Assembly (NCBI GenBank): GCA_026991755.1
Contig: JALXAX010000012.1
Coordinates: 1 to 64,000, forward strand
Length of the DNA: 64,000 bases
Reading direction: 5' to 3'
Origin: Thiotrichaceae bacterium
GTDB taxonomy: Bacteria > Pseudomonadota > Gammaproteobacteria > Thiotrichales > Thiotrichaceae
Positions 8,572 to 17,332 of this stretch are shown piece after piece. A program made the position numbers and the translations under genes. Position 1 is the first letter of the stretch. Every line of letters starts with the position of its first letter. The notes beneath the pieces were generated by a model. The model was not told the DNA's origin and ran no database searches. It was given only the letters and a program-made list of their open reading frames with translations.

Positions 8572-11358
8572 ATGGATAAGACATACAACCCAAAAGACAT
8601 TGAACAACGCTGGTATCAACAGTGGGAAGATAATGGCTACTTTTCACCAAATAATGATGAGAGTAAAGATGCGTATTGCATCATGCTACCTCCTCCGAAT
8701 GTAACGGGGACGTTGCATATGGGGCATGCTTTCCAGCATACAATTATTGATGTCTTAACGCGCTATCATCGCATGAAGGGCGATAATACGTTGTGGCAAC
8801 CTGGTACGGATCACGCAGGTATTGCCACGCAAATGGTGGTTGAGCGTCAATTAGGTGAGGAAGATAAAACCCGTCACGATTTGGGTAGAGAGAAATTTGT
8901 AGAACGTGTGTGGGATTGGAAAGAGCAGTCGGGTGATCGCATTACTGAGCAAATGCGCCATTTGGGGGCTTCTCCTGATTGGTCACGTCAGCGATTTACC
9001 ATGGATGAGGGCTTGTCTGAAGCCGTTACAGAAGTATTTGAAAAGCTTTACGATGAAGATTTGATTTATCGAGGTAATCGTCTAGTTAACTGGGATCCTG
9101 TTCTGCATACCGCGCTATCGGATATCGAGGTTATTTCTGAAGAAGAGCAAGGCCATATGTGGCATATCCGTTATCCCTTGGCGGATGAGTCGGGTAAGGC
9201 GACGGATGAGTTTTTAGTCGTAGCTACCACACGACCTGAAACCTTGTTAGGCGATACAGGTGTTGCGGTTCATCCTGAAGATGAGCGTTATAAGCATCTT
9301 ATTGGCAAGCAGATTGCGTTGCCTCTTACGGATCGACTGATTCCTATTGTGGGTGATGAACATGCAGACCCTGAAAAAGGCACGGGTTGTGTAAAGATAA
9401 CCCCCGCGCATGACTTTAATGACTATGAAGTAGGCCAGCGTCATCAATTACCGATGATCAATATTCTCACTGAAGATGCGTGTTTGAATGATGAAGCACC
9501 TGAAGCTTACCGTGGCTTGGAGCGTTATGAAGCACGTAAAGTTATGGTGGCTGATTTGGATAAACAAGGTTTATTGGTTGAGGTTAAAGAGCATACTTTG
9601 ATGGTTCCTCGTGGTGAGCGCTCGGGCGTTGTCGTCGAGCCTTATTTGACCAATCAATGGTATGTAGCTATAGAAACACTGGCTAAACCTGCCTTGGAAG
9701 CAGTAGAAACAGGCAAGATTAAGTTTGTGCCTGATAACTATAAAAATATGTATTACAGCTGGATGCGTGATGTTCAGGATTGGTGTATTTCGCGTCAATT
9801 GTGGTGGGGTCATCGTATCCCTGCGTGGTATGACGATTCAGGGAAAATCTATGTCGCTAAAGATGAAGCGACAGTACGTGAAAAATATAATCTAGATAGT
9901 TCAATCAACTTACGTCAAGACGAAGATGTACTGGACACCTGGTTTAGCTCAGCATTATGGCCCTTCACTACATTAGGTTGGCCTGAAGATACTAAAGAGC
10001 TAAAGATGTGGTATCCCACCAATGTATTAGTCACAGGCTTCGATATTATCTTCTTCTGGGTTGCCCGTATGATTATGATGGGCTTGAAGTTTATGGACGA
10101 TGTACCGTTTCATGAAGTCTATATGCATGGTTTAGTACGTGATTCTGATGGTCAGAAAATGTCTAAATCTAAGGGCAATGTGCTTGATCCGTTAGATATT
10201 ATTTACGGTATATCGTTAGATGATCTATTAGAAAAACGCACCAGCAATATGATGCAGGGGCATATGATCGATAAGATCAAAAAGCAGACCAAAAAGCAAT
10301 TCCCTGATGGAATCCCTGCTTTTGGAACGGATGCTTTACGTTTTACTTTTACTGCAATGGCCGCGACAGGGCGCGATGTGCGCTTTGATCTGCAACGTAT
10401 TGAAGGTTATCGTAACTTCTGTAACAAAGTGTGGAATGCTTCGCGTTATGTGATTATGCAGACGGAAGATCAAGATGTGGGCTTAGAAAATACCACTTGG
10501 CAACTTTCATTAGCCGATAAATGGATTTTGGCACTGCTACAACAAACGATTCAAGAGGTCACGGATCATATTGATAGTTACCGTTTTGATCTGGCGGCAA
10601 AAACGCTTTATGAATTTACCTGGAATCAATATTGCGACTGGTACTTGGAGCTAAGCAAGCCTGTCTTAAACTCAGAGCAGGCAACGGATGAAGAGAAGCG
10701 TGGTACTCGTCATACTTTAGTTCAAGTATTGGAAACCTTGTTACGTTTAATGCACCCGGTGATGCCATTCTTAACCGAAGAAATCTGGCAAACGATTAAG
10801 CCATTGAGCGGCAAGCAAGGTGCTACGGTAATGCTTGAAGCCTACCCAGTTGCGGATGAGTCGTTGCAAGATGAACAAGCAATGAACGATATAGAGTGGG
10901 TTAAAAACTTTGTATTAGGTATTCGTCGAATTCGTTCAGAGATGGATATTAAGCCTAGTTTAAAATTAAACATCCTGCTTCAGGATGCTTCTAGTGACGA
11001 TCAGCAACGTTATGATGATAGTGAACTATTTATTGCTTCTTTAGCCAAGTTAGAAGGTGTGACGTGGTTATCAGCAGATGATCAAGCGCCTGAATCTGCC
11101 ACGGCTTTAGTCGGCGATATGAAGATTCTTATTCCGTTAGCAGGTTTGATTGATAAGGATGTAGAAAGTGCTCGTCTCAATAAAGAAATTGAGAAGGTAG
11201 AGAAAAACTTACAAGGTTTAAAGGGACGATTAAGTAATCCTAACTTTACCGATAAAGCACCTGAGAAGGTAGTTAATCAAGTTAAAACTCAGTTTGAAGA
11301 GCAAACTAACGTGTTACAGCAGCTGAAAGGTCAATTGGAAAAAATAGCTGCAATGTAG
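8572..11358 (+). CDS. valS: Valyl-tRNA synthetase
   Basis: Charges tRNA-Val with valine. The 928-residue class I synthetase has the HIGH-type motif [11 protein letters not shown] near residue 45, a large CP1 editing insertion ([20 protein letters not shown]) that removes mischarged threonine, the KMSKS motif ([11 protein letters not shown]), an anticodon-binding domain ([14 protein letters not shown]) and the C-terminal coiled coil that contacts tRNA ([19 protein letters not shown]). The frame is open further upstream to 8446, but the ATG at 8572 gives the standard N-terminus [18 protein letters not shown]. Length is typical. In many relatives it directly follows holC; here nearly 7 kb of other genes intervene. 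Confidence 0.97.
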   Translation: MDKTYNPKDIEQRWYQQWEDNGYFSPNNDESKDAYCIMLPPPNVTGTLHMGHAFQHTIIDVLTRYHRMKGDNTLWQPGTDHAGIATQMVVERQLGEEDKTRHDLGREKFVERVWDWKEQSGDRITEQMRHLGASPDWSRQRFTMDEGLSEAVTEVFEKLYDEDLIYRGNRLVNWDPVLHTALSDIEVISEEEQGHMWHIRYPLADESGKATDEFLVVATTRPETLLGDTGVAVHPEDERYKHLIGKQIALPLTDRLIPIVGDEHADPEKGTGCVKITPAHDFNDYEVGQRHQLPMINILTEDACLNDEAPEAYRGLERYEARKVMVADLDKQGLLVEVKEHTLMVPRGERSGVVVEPYLTNQWYVAIETLAKPALEAVETGKIKFVPDNYKNMYYSWMRDVQDWCISRQLWWGHRIPAWYDDSGKIYVAKDEATVREKYNLDSSINLRQDEDVLDTWFSSALWPFTTLGWPEDTKELKMWYPTNVLVTGFDIIFFWVARMIMMGLKFMDDVPFHEVYMHGLVRDSDGQKMSKSKGNVLDPLDIIYGISLDDLLEKRTSNMMQGHMIDKIKKQTKKQFPDGIPAFGTDALRFTFTAMAATGRDVRFDLQRIEGYRNFCNKVWNASRYVIMQTEDQDVGLENTTWQLSLADKWILALLQQTIQEVTDHIDSYRFDLAAKTLYEFTWNQYCDWYLELSKPVLNSEQATDEEKRGTRHTLVQVLETLLRLMHPVMPFLTEEIWQTIKPLSGKQGATVMLEAYPVADESLQDEQAMNDIEWVKNFVLGIRRIRSEMDIKPSLKLNILLQDASSDDQQRYDDSELFIASLAKLEGVTWLSADDQAPESATALVGDMKILIPLAGLIDKDVESARLNKEIEKVEKNLQGLKGRLSNPNFTDKAPEKVVNQVKTQFEEQTNVLQQLKGQLEKIAAM

Positions 11359-11365
11359 GCACTAT

Positions 11366-11475
11366 GAGGCCTTTGCATCAAAGATTTGACGGATGAAAGC
11401 AAGCTTAATAATTGAGTTGACCGTTTTGATAAAACGGCAAGCTCACTAAAAAAGCACGCTCATTTCTCACTCACC
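11366..11475. repeat. MITE-A, copy 1, right end lost, with a nested hairpin module
   Basis: Begins with a variant of the MITE-A terminus (GAGGCCTTTGCATC) 8 bp after the valS stop and stops matching near 11475, before the right terminus. A roughly 55-bp module starting GCAAGCTTAATAATTG and containing the hairpin CCGTTTT-GAT-AAAACGG is inserted at 11398-11452; the same module is in the copy at 44254. Confidence 0.75.
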
Positions 11476-11632
11476 GGTTGATAGAAATACCTTTAGTACA
11501 GAATATAGAAGTAGACACTTTTATATTGAGAAAAAGTTTCCAGCTATCGGAAAATATAGAAAATATAGACCCTGTCGTGTAGAGTACGCTAAGTATATGT
11601 TGTAAATATTCTATATTTCAACAGCTTAATAT

Positions 11633-11709
11633 GAGACCTATGCACGAAAGATATGACGGATAAAAATTACGCTCATTTTTCTCTCGCCACCCTTTCATGC
11701 AAAGATCTC
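11633..11709. repeat. MITE-A, copy 2, internally deleted
   Basis: A 77-bp derivative: left terminus GAGACCTATGCACGAAAG and right terminus CTTTCATGCAAAGATCTC are inverted repeats, flanked by a 5-bp duplication AATAT (11628-11632 and 11710-11714). The centre of the 160-bp element is missing. It lies 38 bp upstream of the GGDEF/EAL gene start, so it may form part of its leader. The AT-rich 157 bp before it hold nothing recognisable. Confidence 0.85.
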
Positions 11710-11746
11710 AATATAATATAAAAAATAATAAAAACGGAAGCTTGTT

Positions 11747-13483
11747 TTGTCTCTATTTGAGTCTATAAAAAATATTGGATCCAGCAATAATGCTGAGCAA
11801 TTTACACTGTGTATGCAAAAGTCACTCAGTGTAGTTCGTGACGCGGTTGTGCTTGTGGATGATCGAGGCACGATTCAGTTCCTGAATAAAAATGCTGAAC
11901 ATCTCCTAAACTGTAAACGACGCAGTGTTTTAGGTAAGAACTTCTGGTTGCTGTATCCCTTATTAGACAATAAAACTCAACGTCCCATTGAGAACATTCT
12001 TAATGGTGTAACGTCTCCAGTATCAGATGATTATTTATTGTCGGTATCTGAGAACCAAGAGCTTTCCACCAATATTCTCATTTCACCCATTAACTTTCTT
12101 AACGATAATAATGATAAGAACAGTTATGCTTTGGTTATTCAGGATATTAGTGAAAAGAAAATTCTTGAATCGAAGTTAAATTATCTTGATAACTATGATG
12201 CACTAACACGATTACCTAATCGAAAATCCATTGAAGTCACTCTCAAACATGCGCTTGCAGATGTTCGCAAACATTCAGCGACCCATGTTTTTTGTTATAT
12301 CTCGCTAGACAAAATTAAAAGTGTAACGGATACGGCAGGGCATAGCGCAGGTGATGCTTTAATCATGCAAATTGCAGATGTGCTTAGACCCTTCATTAAG
12401 ACAAAGCGTGATGTATTAGCGCGGGTTAGTAATGATGATTTTGCCATTCTTTACCGTGAAAAAGAGCCAGGTCCAACGCTTGAACTTATCAAGAATATTC
12501 GTAAGAGTATCGAGAACTTTGAGTTTCAGTGGCATGGTAATAAATTTAAAGTAACCGCAAGTATTGGTTTTTTGTTAGTGCATAAAAAGACCTGTACCAG
12601 TCCTTCTCAGGTTCTATCAGATGCGGATATAGCGAGTCGAATAGCGAGAGAAAAAGGCGGCAATCGTGCCTTTATTTTTCATCCTAATGATGAGGATGTA
12701 TTAGCACGCAAAGGGGATATTGTTTGGGTTGGACGTATCCGTGATGCGATTAAGAACAATATGTTTAGATTGTTCTCTCAGCCCATCCATCCTTTAGCGA
12801 TGGATCATGGCTCTGTACCTTTTTTCCATTATGAAACCTTGATTCGCTTGTTTGATGATGAAGGGAATCAGATTCCACCTGATGACTTTTTACCATCGGC
12901 CGAGCAACATGGCATGATGATGGATATAGATAAATGGGTAGTCAGTGAAGCGATTCGAAATCTAAAGAGAATCACTCAAACTGAGCCATTACCTATTTTC
13001 TCAATCAATTTATCGGGTCAAAGTATCAATGAACCTCAGTTTTTAGATTTTGTTGTACGTGAAATTAAGTCAGCGGGGGTTAACCCTCATATGATTTGTT
13101 TTGAGATAACAGAATCTGTTGCGGTCAATGATATGGGGCTTGCGATGAAGTTTATCAAAAGCCTTAAAGATCTAGGCTGTAGCTTCTCTTTGGATGATTT
13201 TGGAACGGGAGTGAGTTCATACGGGTATTTAAGAGATATGCCCGTCGACTATTTAAAAATTGATGGAATCTTCGTAAAAGATTTGGAGAATGATCTTGTT
13301 TCACAAGAAATGGTTCGTTCCATCAATCAGGTGGGGCATGTCATGGGCTTAGAAATCATTGCAGAATATGTCGAGAATGATGAGATTATTCGTATCTTGA
13401 ATGAAATAGGCGTTGATTACGGGCAAGGTTACGGAATTTCGAGGCCTATCCCCATCGAAGATGTGGTTCGTACTCATATTTAA
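11747..13483 (+). CDS. PAS-GGDEF-EAL protein, likely c-di-GMP phosphodiesterase
   Basis: A 578-residue cytoplasmic signalling protein. A PAS sensor domain covers about residues 20-130 (VVLVDDRGTIQFLNKNAEHLL), then a GGDEF-type domain (YDALTRLPNRKSIEVTLKHA). Its signature is ARVSNDDFAIL instead of GGDEF, so diguanylate cyclase activity is unlikely and the domain may instead bind GTP or regulate. The EAL domain looks intact: YETLIRL (E kept, EAL read as ETL), INLSG, CFEITES, LDDFGTG, LKIDG, AEYVE and GQGYG provide all metal and catalytic positions. I infer a c-di-GMP-degrading enzyme. Start is TTG at 11747, with only a weak GGAAG upstream. Confidence 0.87.
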   Translation: MSLFESIKNIGSSNNAEQFTLCMQKSLSVVRDAVVLVDDRGTIQFLNKNAEHLLNCKRRSVLGKNFWLLYPLLDNKTQRPIENILNGVTSPVSDDYLLSVSENQELSTNILISPINFLNDNNDKNSYALVIQDISEKKILESKLNYLDNYDALTRLPNRKSIEVTLKHALADVRKHSATHVFCYISLDKIKSVTDTAGHSAGDALIMQIADVLRPFIKTKRDVLARVSNDDFAILYREKEPGPTLELIKNIRKSIENFEFQWHGNKFKVTASIGFLLVHKKTCTSPSQVLSDADIASRIAREKGGNRAFIFHPNDEDVLARKGDIVWVGRIRDAIKNNMFRLFSQPIHPLAMDHGSVPFFHYETLIRLFDDEGNQIPPDDFLPSAEQHGMMMDIDKWVVSEAIRNLKRITQTEPLPIFSINLSGQSINEPQFLDFVVREIKSAGVNPHMICFEITESVAVNDMGLAMKFIKSLKDLGCSFSLDDFGTGVSSYGYLRDMPVDYLKIDGIFVKDLENDLVSQEMVRSINQVGHVMGLEIIAEYVENDEIIRILNEIGVDYGQGYGISRPIPIEDVVRTHI

Positions 13484-13600
13484 CCTAGAAAATGCAGTCA
13501 TACTTTCCACCCTCACTCCAACCCTCTCCATGCTAATGAGAGGTGGTATCATTATAGGGCTTTGACGCTCAGGCTTACGTTCCAACATTCAACTCTAACA

Positions 13601-13625
13601 ATGATATTGTGTTCTTGATAATATC
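13601..13625. promoter_or_regulatory. Inverted repeat upstream of mpl
   Basis: TGATATT and AATATCA are arranged as an inverted repeat around an 11-bp centre, about 33 bp before the mpl start. It could be an operator or a weak hairpin; no known regulator site is recognised. Confidence 0.3.
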
Positions 13626-13657
13626 ATCCCCATACTGGTAAAAATAAAAGGATAAGA

Positions 13658-15043
13658 ATGACAACACATATTCTGGGTATTTGTGGCACGTTTATGGGCG
13701 GTATCGCCTTATTAGCACGTGAATCAGGTATTGAAATTACAGGCTCGGATGACAATGTATACCCGCCGATGAGTACGATGCTAGAAGAGCAGGGCGTAGA
13801 AATACAGCAAGGCTTATTGGCAGAAAATATTCCTGCGGATACTGATACCATTGTCGTGGGTAATGTGATGACGCGTGGTATGGATGTAGTAGAACATGTG
13901 CTTAACTCCCAGCTTTTTTATACCTCAGGGCCACAATGGCTTTATGAGCATATTTTGAAAGACAAATGGGTGCTAGCGGTTGCAGGTACTCATGGTAAAA
14001 CTACCACCGCTAGTATGCTGGCATGGATACTGGAATATGCAGGGCTGAAACCAGGCTTTCTTATTGGTGGCGTACCTGAAAACTTTGGTCTTTCGGCACG
14101 TTTAGGTGATTCCCCCTTCTTTGTGGTTGAAGCTGATGAATATGATACTGCTTTCTTTGATAAGCGCTCCAAGTTTGTTCATTATCATCCGCGTACCACC
14201 GTGTTAAATAACCTTGAATATGATCATGCAGATATATTCCCAGACATAGAAGCCATCAAAACACAATTTCATCATCTGATACGAATGATTCCAAGTACCG
14301 GGTTAGTTGTTTCTAATAGCGATGAATCTGCTCTGAAAGATGTTCTAGACAAAGGAGTCTGGACTCCTGTTGAGCAATTTTCATCTACTGATACGAGTAA
14401 GGAAAATGACAGCTCAAAGCAAGGCTGGTCGGTTGAATATCTTGCTGAAGATGGCAGTGAGTTTAAGGTGTATTTTGATAGTGTCGAGCAGGGTACGGTT
14501 AAGTGGGATAGTCTTGGACAACATAATGTAGCCAATGCAATTGCAGCTATCGCAGCAGCTCGTCATGCTGGTGTGCCTACCCAACATGCAATTGACGCAT
14601 TATCTGAGTTTAAAGGTGTAAAGCGTAGAATGCAGCTTCGTGGCACAGTCGATGATGTAAAAGTCTATGATGATTTTGCGCATCACCCAACAGCGATAAC
14701 AACCACTCTAGATGGTTTAAGAAAGAATGTTGGCGCGCAAAAAATTACCGCTATTTTAGAGCCTCGTTCAAATACCATGCGCTTAGGTATTCATAAAGAA
14801 AAGCTAGCAGATTCTTTATCAAAGGCAGATGAAGTGCTGCTTTATCAGCCCGCAGATGTCGACTGGGATATGCAAGCGGTAATAGCTAGTTTGGGTGATA
14901 AGGCTCGTCTATATAATAACGTCGAAGAAATCATTGAAACGGTGAGTCAGGATCAAGAAGTTAAAAATATACTAATTATGAGCAATGGTGGTTTTGAAGG
15001 GATTCATGAAAAGATGCTAGCCGCGCTGGAACAACGAAAATGA
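13658..15043 (+). CDS. mpl: UDP-N-acetylmuramate:L-alanyl-gamma-D-glutamyl-meso-diaminopimelate ligase
   Basis: Joins tripeptide released from murein to UDP-MurNAc, recycling cell-wall peptide in the cytoplasm. The 461-residue Mur ligase starts MTTHILGICGTFMGGIALLA with the N-terminal nucleotide-binding fold. It then has the ATP-binding loop GTHGKTTTASMLAWIL, the catalytic EADEYDTAFFDKRSKF stretch typical of Mpl rather than MurC, NNLEYDHADIF, and the C-terminal DDFAHHPTAI. The ATG has AAAGGATAAGA upstream. The stop codon overlaps the ubiX start in ATGA, so the two are translated together. Confidence 0.95.
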   Translation: MTTHILGICGTFMGGIALLARESGIEITGSDDNVYPPMSTMLEEQGVEIQQGLLAENIPADTDTIVVGNVMTRGMDVVEHVLNSQLFYTSGPQWLYEHILKDKWVLAVAGTHGKTTTASMLAWILEYAGLKPGFLIGGVPENFGLSARLGDSPFFVVEADEYDTAFFDKRSKFVHYHPRTTVLNNLEYDHADIFPDIEAIKTQFHHLIRMIPSTGLVVSNSDESALKDVLDKGVWTPVEQFSSTDTSKENDSSKQGWSVEYLAEDGSEFKVYFDSVEQGTVKWDSLGQHNVANAIAAIAAARHAGVPTQHAIDALSEFKGVKRRMQLRGTVDDVKVYDDFAHHPTAITTTLDGLRKNVGAQKITAILEPRSNTMRLGIHKEKLADSLSKADEVLLYQPADVDWDMQAVIASLGDKARLYNNVEEIIETVSQDQEVKNILIMSNGGFEGIHEKMLAALEQRK

Positions 15044-15681
15044 TCAACTCAGAAAGCTCAACAGGGAAGTCGCAAACCGTCACTTTAATTATGACGGGTG
15101 CATCAGGTGCAGATTACGGTCTGCGTTTGTTAGAGGAATTGATTAAAGCAAAGGTAACCGTTTATTTACTAATTTCTCGACCTGCACAGATAGTGATAAA
15201 TATGGAGACCGAACTCAAATTGCCTTCCAGAGCCAGCGAGGTTCAGGAGTATCTTAGTGAGAGATATGCAGCGTCAGAAAACCAGTTACAAGTTTTTGAA
15301 AGAGAACAATGGATGGCACCTATAGCAAGTGGTTCAGGTGTTGCGGATGCTACCGTCGTGTGTCCTTGTACTACAGGTACGTTATCGGCTATTGCGGTAG
15401 GCAGCAGTAAAAACCTGCTTGAGCGTGCAGCAGATGTAGCACTAAAAGAGCGAAAAAAATTGATATTGGTTGTTCGTGAGACGCCTTTCTCAGAAATTCA
15501 TCTTAATAATATGCTCACCTTAACAAAAATGGGCGCGGTGATTATGCCTGCCAACCCTGGCTTTTATCACAAGCCTAAGACGATTGATGATTTGATTGAT
15601 TTTATGGTGTCACGAATATTGGATCATTTATCTATTTCGCATCAATTAATGCCTGTTTGGGGTGATAGAGGTGATAACTGA
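15040..15681 (+). CDS. ubiX: Flavin prenyltransferase
   Basis: UbiX attaches dimethylallyl phosphate to FMN to make the prenylated cofactor of the UbiD decarboxylase in ubiquinone synthesis. The 213-residue protein has the flavin-binding MTGASGADYGLRLLEEL, the PIASGSGVADATVVCPCTTGTLSAIAVGSSKNLLERAADV region (read in parts) and the late VRETPFSEIHLNNMLTL and MPANPGFYHKP motifs of the family. The ATG overlaps the mpl stop, and the joint operon is common in gammaproteobacteria. MITE-B copy 1 sits 5 bp after the stop codon. Confidence 0.93.
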   Translation: MINSESSTGKSQTVTLIMTGASGADYGLRLLEELIKAKVTVYLLISRPAQIVINMETELKLPSRASEVQEYLSERYAASENQLQVFEREQWMAPIASGSGVADATVVCPCTTGTLSAIAVGSSKNLLERAADVALKERKKLILVVRETPFSEIHLNNMLTLTKMGAVIMPANPGFYHKPKTIDDLIDFMVSRILDHLSISHQLMPVWGDRGDN

Positions 15682-15686
15682 CAGGA

Positions 15687-15846
15687 GGGCACCTCTAGTA
15701 ATTCATGGTTCGTTTTGCTGAGGCTAGAATCTGCTATATTTTCGCTATAAAAGTGACCAATAGCTACGGCTATTGCTAACTTTTCTATCAAAAATCTAAC
15801 AAATTCTATCTCACAGCAACTCCGACCAGAATTAATAGAGATCCCC
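15687..15846. repeat. MITE-B, copy 1
   Basis: A 160-bp element with imperfect termini GGGCACCTCTAGTAATTC and AATTAATAGAGATCCCC, flanked by a 4-bp duplication AGGA (15683-15686 and 15847-15850). The core contains the shared MITE-B hairpin with GACCAATAGCTACGGCTATT near 15757. It lies directly after the ubiX stop codon. Confidence 0.85.
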
Positions 15847-15906
15847 AGGAATTTGTTATCTTCTGTTTGCATCTACGTAAAAAAGGACTTACTTTTTAGT
15901 TTCTTC

Positions 15907-15935
15907 TTGTCATTCTATTAGATACCCCTTATATT
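15907..15935 (+). promoter_or_regulatory. Sigma-70-type promoter for thioredoxin gene
   Basis: TTGTCA (15907-15912) and TATATT (15930-15935) are separated by 17 bp, 33 bp before the GTG start at 15969. Both hexamers are close to consensus. Confidence 0.6.
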
Positions 15936-15968
15936 CGTTGATGTATATCAAAAACGAGGAGCACCTTT

Positions 15969-16334
15969 GTGGCAACAATAGACATTACTGAAGATACTTT
16001 TGAAGAAACGATTAACAACAACGATATTGTAATCGTAGATTTTTGGGCAGAGTGGTGTGGCCCCTGTAAGTCTTTTTCACCCATTTATGAAGAAGTATCA
16101 GAAAAGCATGAAGATATTGTCTTTGGTAAAATAGATACGGAAGCAGAGCAAGCCTTAGGTGCTCATTTCCAAGTTCGCTCAATTCCTACGTTGATGATTT
16201 TTCGCGAACAAGTGGTTCTATTTTCTCAGGCAGGCATGCTAAGTGGCCCACAGTTAGAAGAAGTCATTAGTAAAGTGAAAGAGATTGATATGGTGAAAGT
16301 TCACGAAGAAGTAGCCAAACAAGCTGAAGGTTAG
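15969..16334 (+). CDS. Thioredoxin family protein
   Basis: A 121-residue thioredoxin-fold protein without signal peptide, so cytoplasmic. The active site WAEWCGPCKSFSP carries the redox CGPC pair, and the cis-proline is in VRSIPTLMIF. Length is slightly above thioredoxin 1 because of a C-terminal helix (EEVAKQAEG). It should reduce protein disulfides with electrons from thioredoxin reductase. Because the Asp-26-equivalent (IVIVDFWAEWC) is present and no N-terminal zinc ribbon exists, it is closer to Trx1 than Trx2. The GTG start has GAGGAG 8 bp upstream and its own promoter. Confidence 0.9.
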   Translation: MATIDITEDTFEETINNNDIVIVDFWAEWCGPCKSFSPIYEEVSEKHEDIVFGKIDTEAEQALGAHFQVRSIPTLMIFREQVVLFSQAGMLSGPQLEEVISKVKEIDMVKVHEEVAKQAEG

Positions 16335-16364
16335 GCTGAACTCTTAATCAGAGGTTTCTTAATA

Positions 16365-16394
16365 ACTAGTGATTACGTTCCAGTAATCACTAGT
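16365..16394. terminator. Hairpin between convergent genes
   Basis: A perfect 12-bp stem ACTAGTGATTAC / GTAATCACTAGT with a six-base loop lies between the convergent thioredoxin and lytic transglycosylase genes. It has no long T-run, so it may act as a weak bidirectional terminator or 3' protector. Confidence 0.6.
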
Positions 16395-16413
16395 AGATTC
16401 TAAGTTATCGTTT

Positions 16414-17211
16414 TTATAAAAACTGTTTAAACGATAGTGAAGACTTTGTATCTTCATCGCTTAGTAAGCGATTCACATGCTGTAACTCATGCGTGGTTAA
16501 TCTCAACCCATGTCTTGCATTCAAGCGCTTACGCTCATACTGTTGTATATACCAAGCTCGGCTACGTGCGACTCTTGGTTTATGATTCGCTTTCGCAAGT
16601 GTGCGAGAGGATACTGATAAGGTGCGATAAGCATTAAGCACTCTGCGTACATACGTTTGAGTTTGCTTATAAGGTGGCACACCATTGTATTTATCAACAG
16701 CGCCTTCTCCTGCGTTATAGGCAGCAGCGGCTAGTTGTACATTGCCGTTAAATTTTGCAAGTAAAAAGCGTAGGTATTTAGTACCTGCTTTAATATTGTG
16801 CTGGGTGTTGTATCTGTTTTTAGTGCCGAAGCGTCTTGCTGTTGCAGGCATTAATTGCATTAGACCTGCTGCACCACTTGATGATTTGGCTTTCGGTCTA
16901 AAGCAAGACTCTACGGTAATGATTGCAGTGATAAGGTGAGAAGAAACACCATAGTCGCGCGATGCTTTGGTAATTGTTTTTTTGTACTTTTTTGCTTTTT
17001 GCAAAAGCTTCGTTCTGGAATAGCTGTCGCAAGTGATAGTGCGTTTCTTCTTTTTTGCTTTTTTTTCTAGCTTAGCTATCTGATTAGAGTTTTTAGTTGT
17101 GGCAGCGTGGGCTGTAGTTATCGATAGTGATAACGGTAATAGAGCGAAAATAAGTGTTTTGATTACATTGTTCACGACATTATTTACGTCACTACGGGTG
17201 GTGGTGTTCAT
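16414..17211 (-). CDS. Lytic transglycosylase, SLT domain
   Basis: Cleaves the MurNAc-GlcNAc bond of peptidoglycan to give anhydro-muropeptides in the periplasm. The 265-residue precursor has an N-terminal signal segment (VIKTLIFALLPLSLSITTAHA), a basic linker, then the SLT fold: ITAIITVESCFRPKAKSSSGAAGLMQLMP with catalytic Glu in VES, ATARRFG, and AAAYNAGEGAVDKYNGVPPYKQTQTYV (read in parts). The C-terminal 60 residues are basic and unlike known domains. Size resembles small MltE/Slt-like proteins. It is a single gene on the minus strand. Confidence 0.87.
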   Translation of the reverse strand: MNTTTRSDVNNVVNNVIKTLIFALLPLSLSITTAHAATTKNSNQIAKLEKKAKKKKRTITCDSYSRTKLLQKAKKYKKTITKASRDYGVSSHLITAIITVESCFRPKAKSSSGAAGLMQLMPATARRFGTKNRYNTQHNIKAGTKYLRFLLAKFNGNVQLAAAAYNAGEGAVDKYNGVPPYKQTQTYVRRVLNAYRTLSVSSRTLAKANHKPRVARSRAWYIQQYERKRLNARHGLRLTTHELQHVNRLLSDEDTKSSLSFKQFL

Positions 17212-17332
17212 ATACTCTCAAAATTAGTATTCACTAATATAATTAACGAGGGCAAAATTTACAGGACTTGTTGCGTTTCAGCAACTTTTTATTATCTATG
17301 GCGCTATAAGCACTCATAAGTGCTAGGTTTGA

